From Gonatopus flavifemur (Eukaryota; Arthropoda; Insecta; Hymenoptera; Dryinidae), in contig JAFFJZ010000006.1 of assembly GCA_018340375.1 (NCBI GenBank), forward strand, positions 28,588,001 to 28,652,000: DNA of 64,000 nucleotides. The letters run 5' to 3'. The position numbers and the translations under genes are program-made. The notes under the pieces were generated by a model, which was not told the origin of the DNA, did not search any database, and saw nothing but the letters and a program-made list of their open reading frames with translations. Shown here piece by piece: positions 36,801 to 49,761 of the stretch (position 1 is its first letter; the number at the start of each line of letters is the position of its first letter).

Positions 36801-39072
36801 TATTAATCCCTTTTCTCCAAATCCGAATCGGTGAATTTCACTAGCAAATCAGTGCTAAGTCGTCCACTGATCATCAATCAATGAAAGACTCAGCACTGAT
36901 TCGGATTGAAAGAGTTCAAAAACCTTCACAAAAAAGGTATAAAAGTAAGCTTCTCGATGTGGGTTCCCCTTCAACGATAACATCTCCTCTTATCTTAAAG
37001 ATATCGTAATGAATGATATCGCTAATACCTGACGATTGTACGGCGCATCAATCGACCTCTCTCGTCATTTCCATGGATCGTCGCGGAAACGAAAACGGCA
37101 ATAGAATCCGGCCAGGGTATCGCGATGTACTGATTCCACCATCTCGTCATAACAACGCTCACGTAAAAACCCAGGACGAAAGACAATGGTATCAGATCGC
37201 TGTATTCATTGCAATACGCCACTATGGATTCGAATACTTTCTTTTGCTCTTCATCCAATGCCAATCGATAGATACCGGATAGGCTGTAGTAAATTGATAA
37301 AAATAATGCTAAATCTATCCATACGAGTTTGTATATGCTCGCTCGCCATCTGAAATATGAAATCCAAAGATCATAATTATTGTTACCTTCAAATTTATTC
37401 AAATTTTTAAATTACGAAACAACGATGAGAAGATGATCCGAAAGCGTGGATCACGATTCACGAAGAAATCGTATTTAATCAAACATATGGAGATTGTAGT
37501 TAAATGCGCATATATATGAGTACTAATCAATATTTGAATGACGTGAAGAAAATCCACCGGTACGAGACATAGGAACTTATAACGTGTTTGAAAAAATCAT
37601 CCTCGTCGTCGCGTTTGCATGTGTACCGAGTGTAGACCTTGTTCCACTTGTTATGTCGATTAACAGGTATTATCATAAGTGAAGAAATAGGTTCACAGAA
37701 CTCACGAGTAACCATGAATCATATCGAAGATGAATCATGAGTTCGTCAATAGTTCGGGTGAGTTCAAGACGCGGTTGAATCGATTTTTGTGTGAACGATA
37801 ATAATTTGACCTCAAAGCCGAAGGAAGGAGCAAGATCCTTCGGTACACGTAGAGAAAAAATTGACATGACAAATTAACATTTTGCTGATCCAGCAATTCG
37901 GCATTGTAAATATACAAACTGCTTGCGATTTTAGCTAGAATTTTGCTCAATCTCATATACACGGTGAAGGATAATTGGCTGTGTACACTTAGCAAATCAT
38001 TGAATAATCAAATAACATGTAATTCAAACTTTTCATTTACTGTAAAAAATAATTGTGGAATTTTCCCCGAAGAAATGGTGGTAGCATAATAAAGTTCCAT
38101 AATTTGGTGACCTTTTCCTTCATTTGTAGGGAATTTAATACCCAAAACACAAAATAATTCCTCAAAGTGATGGAAAAATCCCTCATTTTTTATGAAAAAG
38201 CAATCCCCACACGACGAAGGGACGAAATCCGGCAATAGTATGAAGAAAAACTTCCCACATCCAAAAAAAAGTAATCTGGAAATGAGAGGAAAAATCCCTC
38301 TCAATCAGAACAGACATTTCACTTTTGTTTTCTTCTTCAATTGAGAATATCCCTCTACACGCAGAAAACGGATGTGTTGAGAAGTTCCATAATTTATTGA
38401 GGATCAGCGCCAGTCTGTGACAGATAGAGTTTTCACTTTAATTTACTTTTAAAAGCTCCCGTAATTAGATGTATTTCTACAAGAAATTATGGTACTTTTG
38501 AAGCTATATTCAGGTGAATAATTTCACTCATCGCAGACTGGCGCTGATCCTCAATAAATTATGGCACTTTCAAAAATATATTTTTCTGCATGTACGATTT
38601 TAAACAAATGAAAATTCTTCCACCACAAAAACTAATCCTCTCAAATGGAGAGGAATATTTTTGGGTGCACGATTTTGACAGTGTTCTATTGTTTGTTATT
38701 GAAAATCTTGCTCCCCAGGTAGAAATATTCTATTGAATCCTATCACGAATGGGGAAATTTCCGATTGCATATCATTGAAACCTATTCATTTTTCCATTCG
38801 TCAATGAGATTTTATAGATTATTTGTAACAGGGTCCATTCCTCGAGCAAGGGTTTTTTTTTCAAGCTTGTGTGCTTTTCGTATATCAACTATTGTTTCAA
38901 CGTACGCAAAGTGTTCACCAGTCCAATTTGTCCTTGCTCGCAAGCATAGATGACTCCGCATAAGAGATCTAATATAAATAAATAAATCAAATCGGAATTA
39001 CCTGAGTAATAATTTGAGAAAACAACCAAGACCCCGACAGGTGGCTACTTCGGCAGTGTAACTGACCGTCAT
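33841..39072 (-). CDS. bestrophin-family chloride channel, seven coding exons
   Basis: Exons (minus strand): 39002-39072, 37029-37349, 35840-36173, 35556-35780, 35180-35481, 34538-34752 and 33841-34463. All junctions are GT-AG, and the phases join into one frame of 696 residues plus TGA, near the 700-770 of insect bestrophins. The start [12 protein letters not shown] is the family's typical N-terminus. Bestrophins are pentameric Ca2+-activated anion channels of the plasma membrane. Visible are WRASIYK (25-31), the pore-neck residues I77, F81 and F85 within [22 protein letters not shown], the WPD motif, and the calcium clasp GEDDDDFE (acidic residues 301-305) followed by [10 protein letters not shown]. 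After about residue 400 the tail is Ser/Gly-rich and probably disordered. No key residue is missing. The paralogue (insect Best1-4) is not assignable by eye. Intron 1 (1.65 kb) holds a TA-flanked MITE. Confidence 0.95.
38358..38592. mobile_element. TA-flanked foldback MITE in bestrophin intron 1
   Basis: The left end CACGCAGAAAA and the right end (CATGCAGAAAA reverse-complemented) are bordered by TA at 38356-38357 and 38593-38594. Long inner arms match: CCATAATTTATTGAGGATCA followed by GCGCCAGTCTG, inverted at about 38541-38573. The adjacent AT-rich stretch 37850-38340 also carries AGCTG/TTTGCTG words of an older element. Confidence 0.7.
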
Positions 39073-42000
39073 TCTCTAAGTGCTTATCTGAATTTCTTAT
39101 ATCATCATTGTCGGTTTCTTTTCTTTTCCTCTTGAACGTTCTGAAGCCGACTATCATATGCTCGGACTCAGTTGATCGTAGTAGAGCTCCATGAACGAAT
39201 CGTTGGCTATAGCTTCTTCGTTGATGTCATTACAAACGACTAGCGGCATGTTACACCACGCTTCTTTCCAATTAACAATTCACCTTCGCTCGTTGTTGGT
39301 ATTATTACCAATATTACACGTTTTGTGGAAGGATTTTTCTAGCACGATAATGAAATGTTCTGTGGAAAAATTAACGCGTATCGTGTGGAGCTCGTAAAAC
39401 AAAAAGATATGAAATCAAGCGTGTTCCTTTCTCTCTCTTCGTTTTACGTTTCCACGAGATATCGTGGTGCCTTGATAAGCTGCATAATATCGTAACTTGA
39501 CCGTTATTGCTCAAAGAGTAACACTTTCCTCGGAGAAAATGATGCAATTATTCCAATTGCCGTGAACGGAGTTCTTTGGGTTTTGGATTTTCTGTTCGAT
39601 AATGACGAGAAAAGGTGGAAAAATGGATTTGGGGTATCCAAAGTGAGAGAATGAAGCACTTTTGGAGACCACAAGTTTTGGACATTCTGTTGAAAAAAAA
39701 ATCGGGACCAACGAGAGAAAATTTTTAAATCATTTATCATTGAAAATGGTGTAATGCAACACCTCATATAGTACATTATATCACTCCAACAATCTGACTC
39801 AACAATTTCTGCAGCTAAGAGTCGACCACTGTATGAAATCAGTGAGATAGCAGTGAATAGTCACTGACATCAGTGACATCAATATTCATTGATGGTTAGT
39901 GGTCGACTTTTCACTGCAACCGGTGAGATTTCACTATGTAGTATACAACTCAGCTAATAACAGATGATAAAATAAAAAACTATGGTTACGAAGTACAATA
40001 GAGTGTGTTCAACACTCTGGTTTAAAAGTGAAGTGAAGTTTCTATCCGCAGAATGATGAGAAGAATGGAACTGAATGCAAAGCGAAGATAAATATGTTGA
40101 AAATTGATTCACAAAATCGGGACAGTTGGCAACCCTAGTAGACAGTCTTTTGTAATCCAGGTTGTGTTCTCTGAATCAGAATGTTGAAGACTGCCGAAGA
40201 ATCTTACAATGGGATCTAGGACTTTTTCATTTGGACGTGAGGAATTGATGGTTGATTCCATAAGATTATGAGACGATTATTACGGATTTCAGCTCGAAAT
40301 TACCTAATTCAATGTTACCAATTCTCTGACTATGTCTAGGCAATTCTGGATACAACAAAAAATTCGTATATCACGGAAGCAATGGATGACTAATAACATC
40401 GTAAGCGTGTCATACCGTGACGCTATGATCTAAAAATGGAATAGCAAATTGGTTTTCAATATCTCATGTTTTAAATACCACATAAAGAATATACATTTTG
40501 CAAAGCTTTTTCCGAATTCCAAGGTAGTTGCACTTGACGAAAAAATTCAGGAGGTTTTTCATAAGAAAAGATGAATGTTAACATCCACGTTGGCAGTCTA
40601 TTCATTTGTATAGTTTTTTTTATTGTACAATGATATATCGAGTGAATTTATAGAAAATAATCAACTCATTCTGGTACACTAATGAAAATTCAATATCATA
40701 AATTATTTTCAGTGTTGATACTTTCAAGATATATCGCTGTGAGAAATTTATAGGCCACATTAATGTTATCAAAAGTATCACACAGGTTGTTCCAAACGCA
40801 TATGAATTTTATGAGCGGCAGTCCAAGTTTCCAATCCAGTTCCGATGAAATCTTGATCGCATATAACTTTTCTGTACAACATATATTGCAGTTTACCTAA
40901 TTATTGTTAGTATATATACATATATATATATTTTTTTTTTATTCAAATAAAATCACATGTTTTACTGATTTATAGAAACGCATTCCTTAGATACGAATTC
41001 AAAATTCTTGTCATGTTATTCCAGAGAATCGATAAAACGTGTTTGATTCAAGGTTGAGCATTTGACGTTCGAAGATAAGAATTTCCAGATCCGTGTGTGA
41101 TTCTAATATGACATCCGTGGTAACAATAACTACAAGAGGAATAAAATAAGATAAATATGATAATTATATTTCCTATCGTTACTGTACATTAAAAATTTTT
41201 CATATCATAATTTCGTATACTTTAAGCATGGTTCGAAAAAACGCATTTCATTTAGTCTTCGAGACTGAATGTACTTAATTTCTTAGATTTGGAAATTTTC
41301 GTTGACTCTGACTCTTCATCGAGTCACAAAATGTGTTTTAAGGACAATAAGTAGGAAGAACAGCGATACCTAAATTTGATATAAGAATTCTCATAAAAAT
41401 CTCGTAACATCTTCTTATATCCGGAACTTATTGAATTCAATTGATCAACCAGAAGTAAAAAATTCAAAACTTTTCTGAAGAATAAAAACATGGAGAAAAA
41501 AAGGAACAGACAATTTGGGTGACTGTTCGTTGTTCGTGACTGATTGAATTCATCATACGTTTTGTTTTTTATTCTTTTCAATGTACACGATGATAATTCA
41601 TTTCCCTTGCTTTTTCTGTTCATTCTCTGACTGGAATACTTTGATTGATTATCAACTGTGTACATGAGAATACAATCGTGTAAACTGGTGTTCCATCTAG
41701 ACAGGAATTTATTGAAAAAAACAATATTATTTTCGGTTACACGGAACACTGATAGAAAAAATTGCGGTAAATCAAGCAAAATTTGTCGAGGAGGAATCAA
41801 CTTGATCGTCGCAGTAGGTGAGAAATTCGTATTTTTCGGTCCCGAATTGAAAAATTCAGACGGTTTTTGGCCTCATATTTCTTTTCTAGACTGATTTTTA
41901 TCCCGACTGTTGAATAATGCGAACAAAAACAGTACTTTTTTATGATTTTGGAAGTGATTGAGACGAAATTCAGACTAAAATCATGAAAAAGTACCTGAAA

Positions 42001-44485
42001 AAGTACATGAAAGACAAAAACCGTTCAAATTTTTCTACCCGGGGCAGAATTCTGGTAATTTTTCCCGATTTTTCTTTGATACTTCATAAATATTATTTCA
42101 TGTCTTGGCAATAGAATTTCATAAACTTTGCCACGCGCAATTTGTAACTGTTGGAGATTGAAATACATTATTTCAATTCCGTGAGAAAATCTCTTCATCT
42201 TTGCCAGAATTTGAAAGATTCCTTGAATTTTTGAGACAGGCGAGGAAAAAAGTTGTCTTAAGAAATAAGAAAATCACGATAAAAAGGTGTTGCCGCGGAA
42301 GAGTAATCAATGATTCATTTCTCATTTGGAAATAAAAAGACAAGATACGTATATTTCTGGCATTACAATAGAGCGAATAGGTTTAAAAAACAGATTACTA
42401 TCATAGTTGTACATCTCATCTGTAATACAACACACATATATCATTGGACGACTGCCACGTAATGACGTAACAAATTAACACACTTTGTGACATAACTACG
42501 ATTATTTTCAAGAGAAAAGAATGTTTTTCTTTCTTTTTTTTCCTATCGTGAGATGTATGTTTCCATCAATAATATCACAGAACTTGAACTATGAAGTATG
42601 AAATCCCACTACTGAGTCCCATGTAAGATATTCTTTCTTATACCATACTGAATTTAGTGATAACGCCCTGAACATTGAATTTTAATTTCAGTGTTTCAGA
42701 CCTCCAGAAAATATCAAATAATATCAAAAAATCCAACAATAGCCAAACCGTATTGCATAAACTTGATAAGTAGTATCTAAAAGAAGCGTCAAAGTTGGTT
42801 GATGGAATCAACAATTTTCTGTTTCAATGAACCGTATCCAATCGGTGTTTATGTAGCAATAATTTCGAAAGTCATTAATCGAGAGATAGAAGCAAGATTT
42901 GAAAATGACCACACGGAGTGTGAAGTTAAAAAAAAAACGTCATATATTTCTGGAAACTCCGTTCTTTTCCTGTTTCTCATAATATTTAAGATAACGTGTG
43001 TATCCTTGAGAAAGGTTTCTCAACGCATGCATCGTGTATGGCAGATAAATGTTTGGCAAAAGTAGGAATTCGCGGGTGTGAATCGAGGTATTTCCACCCT
43101 TCTCATTCTATTCGATTTGCTCGTGTTTGAACTATTTATAAAAACACACGGGTGGAAGCGTTTTCGGTAGACAGCGTTTCACTGCATCCGAACTCTGTCA
43201 TCGTGTATCGTGCAGCATATAAAAGACTGAAGAAGCGGGTTGTCGCAACCTAGCAATGAACTTTCGTAGCTGTATATTTTGATCTTTGATTAAATCGAAC
43301 TTTCATATTAAGAGGTTTTAAAAGTTTATTATGTTGAATATTAAATTATGTTCAATGGTGAAATAAGCTGAAAAAAGGTAAAGGAAGGAGGAGGAGATAA
43401 ATTTCCATTAATTTTGAATCGGTTTCTATCGGATCCTATAAAATTTGCAGATACTCGATACTCCTTCGACAACCATTACCAGCTCGGAATATTTAATTTT
43501 ATCATAAATCTGGCCTGTAATTGACCACATTTCATTCAATGAACCATGATATATATCGTTGTCCATGCGTTGTTTAACTGAAACATTATTTTGACTTTGT
43601 ACAGATGAGAAATTGGTAGAGAAATATTTCAAGAAAACCACAACGACGTCGAAAAGAGGGGAAATATAATCCTTGAAAAATAAGAACCATCGCAGATTCT
43701 GTCGCGAAGGGAGAGAGAAAAAAGTCATAATTCATCATGGTAAATGTCAGTAAACTTCTCATAATTTTTATCGTGTAATTTAATACTGAAGACTGATGAG
43801 GTTCCAGGGTTTCAAAATACACAAGAAAGTGCAAATAATATCACGAGATTCCACCGTAACAGGATAATTGCAGCGATTCAAGGGGAGAAAAAATAGCTTG
43901 ACAGGAACGGACTTCTCTTCACCTTCTATGCATTAAACGTTGTAATTAGGTGAAACAATATATTTCTCTTCCTCCTCACGATTGAAGATATCACATGAAA
44001 TACATCAAGTCCAAAGTATCGATTACTTAAATGAACATGAAAAAAATTCAACATGCCGTTCTCAACTTGACGACATCCATTGTACTATGTTTTCAATTGA
44101 AATTCAATTTTTTATCTTGGATTACCATATCACCAAGATGATTGTTCTAATCAATTGAGAAGGTTGTTCAAATTGGGGCAATGACTGATAGAACAGAGTA
44201 CGAAGAACGTTGAGGAGAATAAGATACATTCGCGTATACAATTCTATTTGAAAACAGTTTTTTCTTCAACAATAAGTAAATTTACAAAGCAATATAGAAT
44301 TTGGATAGCTAAAAATGAGCTACGGGAGCTATTTTTTAGCTGCCACGGCTACTCGCTTGACGGTAGCAGCGAAAATTCAACAGCTAAATTATTTATGGCT
44401 ATCCAAATATCGACCACAAAACCTGTGCAGTTACAGATTTCTTACCACGATTTGGAATGAAATTTGAGACAGGAACAATTTTATA
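39073..44485. other. bestrophin 5' flank and intergenic DNA
   Basis: The first several hundred bases upstream of the bestrophin ATG (39072) should hold its 5' UTR and promoter, but no specific element can be named. A short inverted repeat, gtcgaccactg...agtggtcgac with ATCAGTGA words, lies at 39818-39907. A TA microsatellite is near 40912-40932. An AGCTG-rich remnant lies at about 44300-44400. No gene is supported. Confidence 0.4.
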
Positions 44486-44718
44486 CCGAGAGAAATAATT
44501 ACTAATAACAAGAAAATGTATTCTTGAATAACAGCTGATATGCTGTAGGCCCAAGAAAAATTTTCTTGCATCGAGAAAATTATTCCTTCAATGCAAGAAT
44601 TATATTCTTAGTTTCAGGGAAAAATCTTCTTGTATCAAGAATACGTATTTTTTAAGGAATGGATTCCTCCGAACATGAAAATATGTTATTGAGGATAGTA
44701 ATTATTTCTCTCAGTGCG
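44486..44718. mobile_element. foldback MITE with GAGAGAAATAATTACT ends
   Basis: The left CCGAGAGAAATAATTACTA and right AGTAATTATTTCTCTCAGTG are inverted; TA lies outside each end (44484-44485 and 44719-44720). The left terminus seems to have lost a few bases relative to the right. Internal TTCTTGCAT/ATGCAAGAA words also fold. No coding capacity. Confidence 0.6.
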
Positions 44719-44759
44719 TAGAGTACAATTCAATGCAATTGCCAAATAAATTTATTCCA

Positions 44760-45886
44760 CACGGAAAAAAATGTTTAGCTGTGAGGTAAATGTCCCCTTC
44801 ACCGACACTGTACTTATTTACGATTAATTATAAATTCATTAATTATTTTACCAACTTTCTTATCACTCATATTTGGAAGCAGCAGAGAAGGTACTTCTTT
44901 TTCCACTTCTGAACATCAATGACAAGAAAGTTTAGAAAATAATAATGAAATCATCATTGATCGTAATTAGGTACACTAAATTTTAGCTGCTGTAGCGACC
45001 CATATAGAAGTTCACAATTGGCACTAGCATGGTGCAACGTAGATAAAGTATGGCCCAGGCTTGGCAATTAAGCATGGCGCAAACCTGGAATGATAACATC
45101 ATTTTATGATTTACCTACGTGTTTTTCCAATGAAGTTCCATCATCGATAAAACAATGGCAATAAAATGTACCATCATTGGCAAAATGATCAAAGTAAAAA
45201 ATATTTAACCCAAAAATATATAAAAAGGATGCGCATTCCGCAATTTCTGACATAGGTTGCTTAAAGTCTTATTGTTTTCCCATCATTTTTTGGTGAACAA
45301 CTCGGCGTCTTTTGTCGGTAAATTTTACCACTCGCGAGAAACACTTGATCAGTGACATAGTAAAAATATATAGTTTGCCAATATTGAGCCATGCTATTAC
45401 CAATGATCGGTGCTACATTGAAAACTAAATTCTACCGAAACTAGGCCAAAGTTTGGGGCAATCTTGAACCACATTTTAAATGATCCTGGTGTTGAATGTT
45501 ATCTATCGTTCAGTCAATGTTGGGCCAAGGATGAGCCAAGCAAGAGCCAAACTTGGCGCAATTGTGCCACAATAATAGGCTGACAAACGGAATCCGTCGA
45601 ACACCGACATCGGTACAACATTTTATTTATTGTTAATCAACATTGAAGATTTATAGATTGCCAAGCCTTGTCTGTCAACATTGCGCCAAGTTATATTTTA
45701 TTGTCAGCATTGGCAAAGCCCAAACATTTTTGTATGGGGAAATATCTAGCTGATACAGCTAAAAATTTTGTTCCATGCAATTTAGTTAGAATTACCACGA
45801 TTTTTTATCAATGTTGATAAAAATTGCCCCTGTCTATCATAGCTAGATATTTCGCTGCAGCAGCTGAAATTTAGATTTTTCCCGTG
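44760..45886. mobile_element. 1.1-kb CACGGA-type element with GCCAA array
   Basis: The ends are CACGGAAAAAAATGTTTAGCTG and, from the right reverse-complemented, CACGGGAAAAATCTAAATTT then CAGCTG. The two ends belong to the AGCTG-rich family. Between about 45025 and 45720 the sequence is dominated by GCCAAG/TTGGC-type words (ggcttggcaatt, gggccaaggatgagccaagc, cttggcgcaattgtgcc). No coding capacity. Confidence 0.5.
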
Positions 45887-46836
45887 CGTGGTGCGAATAT
45901 TGTATATCCCAATGTATAACTCATGATATATTCTCATTGCTGCAATACGTAACATTGTTGTAATATTAAATTATAATTTGTAGTGTTATGTACCGTGTGG
46001 GAAGTATTATCGATATTGGAGTGTGAAAGCAACTGGTCTACATTTAATTCTTTGAAATGCTTCCACAAGGATAATTTCCTGCAATTCTCTATTATTAAAT
46101 TCCGTACTTCGAATACATCATCGCACGCTGAATTGCAATTCATTAAGGAAACTGTATCATCAACGTGAAACATATTTCATAATGCATAACCTCGTATATC
46201 ATCGTGAATAAAAAAAATCGATAGTTTCTGCTTTGTATTTTGTTTCTTTTTCTGCAATATTGCGGTGAAAACCACAAATATCTATGCATCCCTGAGAGAA
46301 CCAAGATCTAGAAGTTTGTAAATCTTCTAAGAACAACAGGAAGTTTCAAAATTATGAAATTCCCTGCTCCCTGATAAACAGAATTAATTCGAATGAATAG
46401 AAAAAAAAAGATGTGGATAATAATTTTCATTGAAGAAGAAGACCTTCTTCATCGATTGTTGCAAAAAAACAAACAAGAGGATTTATAGAGACACTGCACA
46501 GTATAAGAATTCCTCAAGCTCGTTAAAAGTAGGATCGAATAGTCGACTGTTGAAAATCCATCATCAGTGATTCCCTGAATCCTAGCGAACGGCGGAGAGA
46601 CAGACGAAGAATCAAATGCCTGAGTTTATTGATCCCAGGGCCGGCTCATTGGTGGTTCAAAGTCACTCTTTTCGTTTTCATTCCCTTAAATTTGTACCCT
46701 GCGGTTCGCATCTTACAGTAATATTCACTTGAATTTTGTTATAATAATTACAATCTATCGAGAAGGATATTTAGAATGAAAAAACTTCAATCGCAAGGCA
46801 TGCACGAAGAAAAATGTATCTTGAAAAATACCTCCT
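45887..46836. other. intergenic, nothing recognised
   Basis: No exon, RNA gene or complete repeat is supported in this stretch. Confidence 0.4.
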
Positions 46837-47077
46837 CAGTGAACAATATGTCATCATCCGGAGTTCCTAAAGATCTCCTAAATATGTGTAAGAGGTCAGA
46901 TAGACCTTTCAGAAGGGTAACATAAAGATATCAGAATGTTATCCAAACGAACTCTTTGAGAGGATTTTTTTCTGAGATCTCAGAAAAATGATACCATTCA
47001 GATATCGATGTGATAACATTAACAGATCTCTTTCAAAAGACCTCTTAAAGAGCTCTTCCTCTCATAAGTGTTCACTG
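46837..47077. mobile_element. CAGTGAAC foldback MITE
   Basis: CAGTGAACA at the left is inverted as GTTCACTG at the right. The interior has AAGATCTCCTAA, AGAGGTC and GATATC words that pair across the centre near a GAGATCTC palindrome (about 46974-46981). Confidence 0.5.
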
Positions 47078-47928
47078 GGTCTAAAAGTACCTTTATGAGG
47101 AAGGTACTATACTTCTTTATAAAATTCCAAGAAATTATGGGACTTTTAGAGATTCTCTCACGTAAATATTTTGACTCGAGTCGGACCAACGCCAAAAATC
47201 CATAAATCATGGTATTTTTCAAGATATCTGTTTTCTCAGTGTGAGAGAAACGATACATCATCTTTTTCGAAACTCCGTCAATGCATCAACTGAATCGGAG
47301 TTTGACATTGAATCCTTCGAAAATATGCTACGATTTTGTAATTGCAAAGCGAAAACAAAAAACTCGACGACAAAATAAACTCATCGTTCGTCGTTTACGT
47401 AATTCGCTTTCACTTCTATTTCATAGTCGCTGAGCTAATTCGATCTATGCAAATACGAAATGAATTTAAATAAATTAGAATAAAACGAAGTTTACGTACA
47501 ACGTACGCCATTGAACTTTTCAAATAAAATTAAAAATTCCGAGTGTATCGCGCAAGTTTGCAGAGTAAGTTTGTACACTTATACGTACCAATCGTGATCG
47601 ATCTTATCTCTGTTTCCTCCTAATTAACAGTACGTTCGTTCAACATTCGAGTACTCTAGTCACGTGCATGTGCACTATCTATTCCCGAGAGTAACAGTCA
47701 CCGTTTTGGCATGGAACAGAGAATACCGTACGATGTAAAAATAAGAACAATATATCGATGCCTGTTGATGATATAATAATAAAGTGGATAACAATTTTGC
47801 TGAAAGTAATGTTGCTGCTGCGCTCTTCCGGGGGGAAAAATTTCTCTGAGAATCTCTGAAAATTTCAGAGATGTTCATACACCCAGCAAGAGAAGTTGTA
47901 AAATTTACATTTTGCGAAGTCAATATAT
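47078..47928. other. intergenic, nothing recognised
   Basis: No gene is supported. At 47832-47880 there is a remnant of the CTCTGAAAA-rich foldback family (aatttctctgagaatctctgaaaatttcagag). Confidence 0.4.
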
Positions 47929-48059
47929 GGATGATGTCAAAAAATAGTTCGAGTTATCACAATTTTAGGTGATTTTACAGCTGGAAATGTAGGATTCACA
48001 TCAGCTGTAGTTAAATCAACTTGATTTGTGGTAGCTCGCGAACTATTTTTTAAATCATC
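47929..48059. mobile_element. small foldback, AAAAAATAGTTCG ends
   Basis: GATGATGTCAAAAAATAGTTC at the left pairs with GAACTATTTTTTAAATCATC at the right, with a shared inner word TATCACAA/TTGTGGTA. It lies inside a remnant of the CTCTGAAAA-rich family (TTCAGAG words on both sides), so it is probably a nested insertion. Confidence 0.5.
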
Positions 48060-48132
48060 CAGAAAAATTCAGAGTTTTTCAGAGTTTAAAACAAATCTTC
48101 ATCAATTTTCAGAGAAATCTGTTCTTTCACCG

Positions 48133-48318
48133 CACTGAAAACACGATTTGTTTCAGCGTAACAAAATTGTAACGCAAAGAAACTCCTTGGTTGGCTGAAA
48201 TAAAATTTGTTTGCAAGGAACAAAATTTTGTTGATCCCAAACAAACTTCATTCCAGCCAACCAAACAATTTCTTTGCGTTCCAAATTTGTTACTCTGGAA
48301 CAAATCATGTTTTCAGTG
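48133..48318. mobile_element. 186-bp CACTGAAAACA foldback MITE
   Basis: The left CACTGAAAACACGATTTGTT and right AACAAATCATGTTTTCAGTG are inverted. The arms continue with AACGCAAAGAAA and GGTTGGCTG for more than 60 bases. CG lies outside both ends. Like the 52383-60951 transposon it begins CACTGAAAA, but the flanking dinucleotide is not TA. Confidence 0.7.
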
Positions 48319-49510
48319 CGGGATCCATTGGAATTCATTCGGTTTTGGCGCAACTCTTCAAAAAGAAAAATCAATAATGTGCAATGAATAACAAGACAAA
48401 TTTTTGGAATAAAAATCCACTCCGTATACGAGTGATGAAAAATGATGAATCTTTCTGGAAAAAAAATATTAATTTTTGTTAGAAAATCATGAAATTTATG
48501 CAAAAAGAAGAATAATTCTTGAGTAAACCCAATGAATATTTCAACTGTGTCTCAAGAATCACATTTTTCACCCAGTTTTCCTATTTCGTTCTGTATTTTA
48601 AATAAACATTTATATGAAAAAATTATGTAATTCTTCATGATTTGCCTCGTGATGCGAAAGTTCCATAAACTTGAGAATTACTTCATCATTTTTCTCCATT
48701 GCAGCATTCTGCGGCAGAAAACTGCAAAATTCAACTAGTGACTCCAAATTAAATTTTGCAAAAATCGATAATTCATTTCAATCGGATGGTTGATGAATTT
48801 TCGAATAAACCTATATATTTTTATAACAGAAAACAATGCCATGAACTTTTTGATTATTCACTTTAATCATTTACAAACTTATGAATGATTGTCATAAGGA
48901 AATGAAGTGGAATGAAATTTTTTTTTACTGTTTCAGATTTTGAAGTAAAATGCTATTTTTTTTTCGAATCGTTTTTTCTGCGTTCAATTATCGTCATTCA
49001 TTCGAGACTCGATTATCCAGGAAATAACACGTGCTAGTTTTATGAAGGTCGTCGTTGTAACAGCATTACTTCACACGAGTATCATTGAACAGAAAAGATG
49101 TTGAATTCTCTACCTGTCGACGACTAGATCCACACCCATTCGAAGTATTCATTTGTCCCAGTGAGTACCCAAATCTCCATGGAGCTGAAACTGGCAGCTG
49201 ATCGGCATAACTCGCTTTACATGAAACGTTTATTAAGGATTTAAGCATCTGAAATGTTTACTGGAATGCTACTTAGCCGATAAACAACAAGGTTCGATCA
49301 AGAGTTACAACAATCGGCTGATAGTTTTAGCTTCATCAAATCTTCTATTGCCATGATATTGAAATTGTTTTTAATGGAATAAACGATTCATTTCATTCCA
49401 TGAATGGGATTATTCTATATTTACAGGGAAAAAAACACCTCAGCGAATCTTGAGACTCGATATTTTCAGTTACTGAAGTTCGAAAATTGGAACACATAAA
49501 ATCCGATTCA
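48319..49510. other. intergenic, nothing recognised
   Basis: No exon or complete repeat is supported. At 49290-49335 a short fragment (gttacaacaatcggctgatagttttagc) matches the degenerate repeat seen near 18780 and 24245. Confidence 0.4.
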
Positions 49511-49761
49511 CACGGAGAAAAAGATATACTACTTTTTCCTATTTTGCTTGCTAAACCAGAAACGGGAAAGTTTGTAAAATGAATTTTTACATAAAAATAC
49601 GAGAGATTACGAATGATTAACTGGATTTTACTATACGTTTTATAAAATTTCAATCCTACCAACTATTTTTTCTACAATATTCGTAATCTTCCGTATTTTT
49701 GTGTAAAAATTCATTTTACAAACCTTCCTGTTTCTGGTTTCGAGCGGCATTTTCTTCCGTG
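49511..49761. mobile_element. CACGGAGAAA foldback element
   Basis: The left CACGGAGAAA and right TTTCTTCCGTG are inverted. Long inner arms pair: GTTTGTAAAATGAATTTTTA followed by CATAAAAATACG, inverted near 49690-49730. It shares the CACGGA terminus with the 1103-1971 pair but not the AGCTG-rich interior. Confidence 0.65.
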
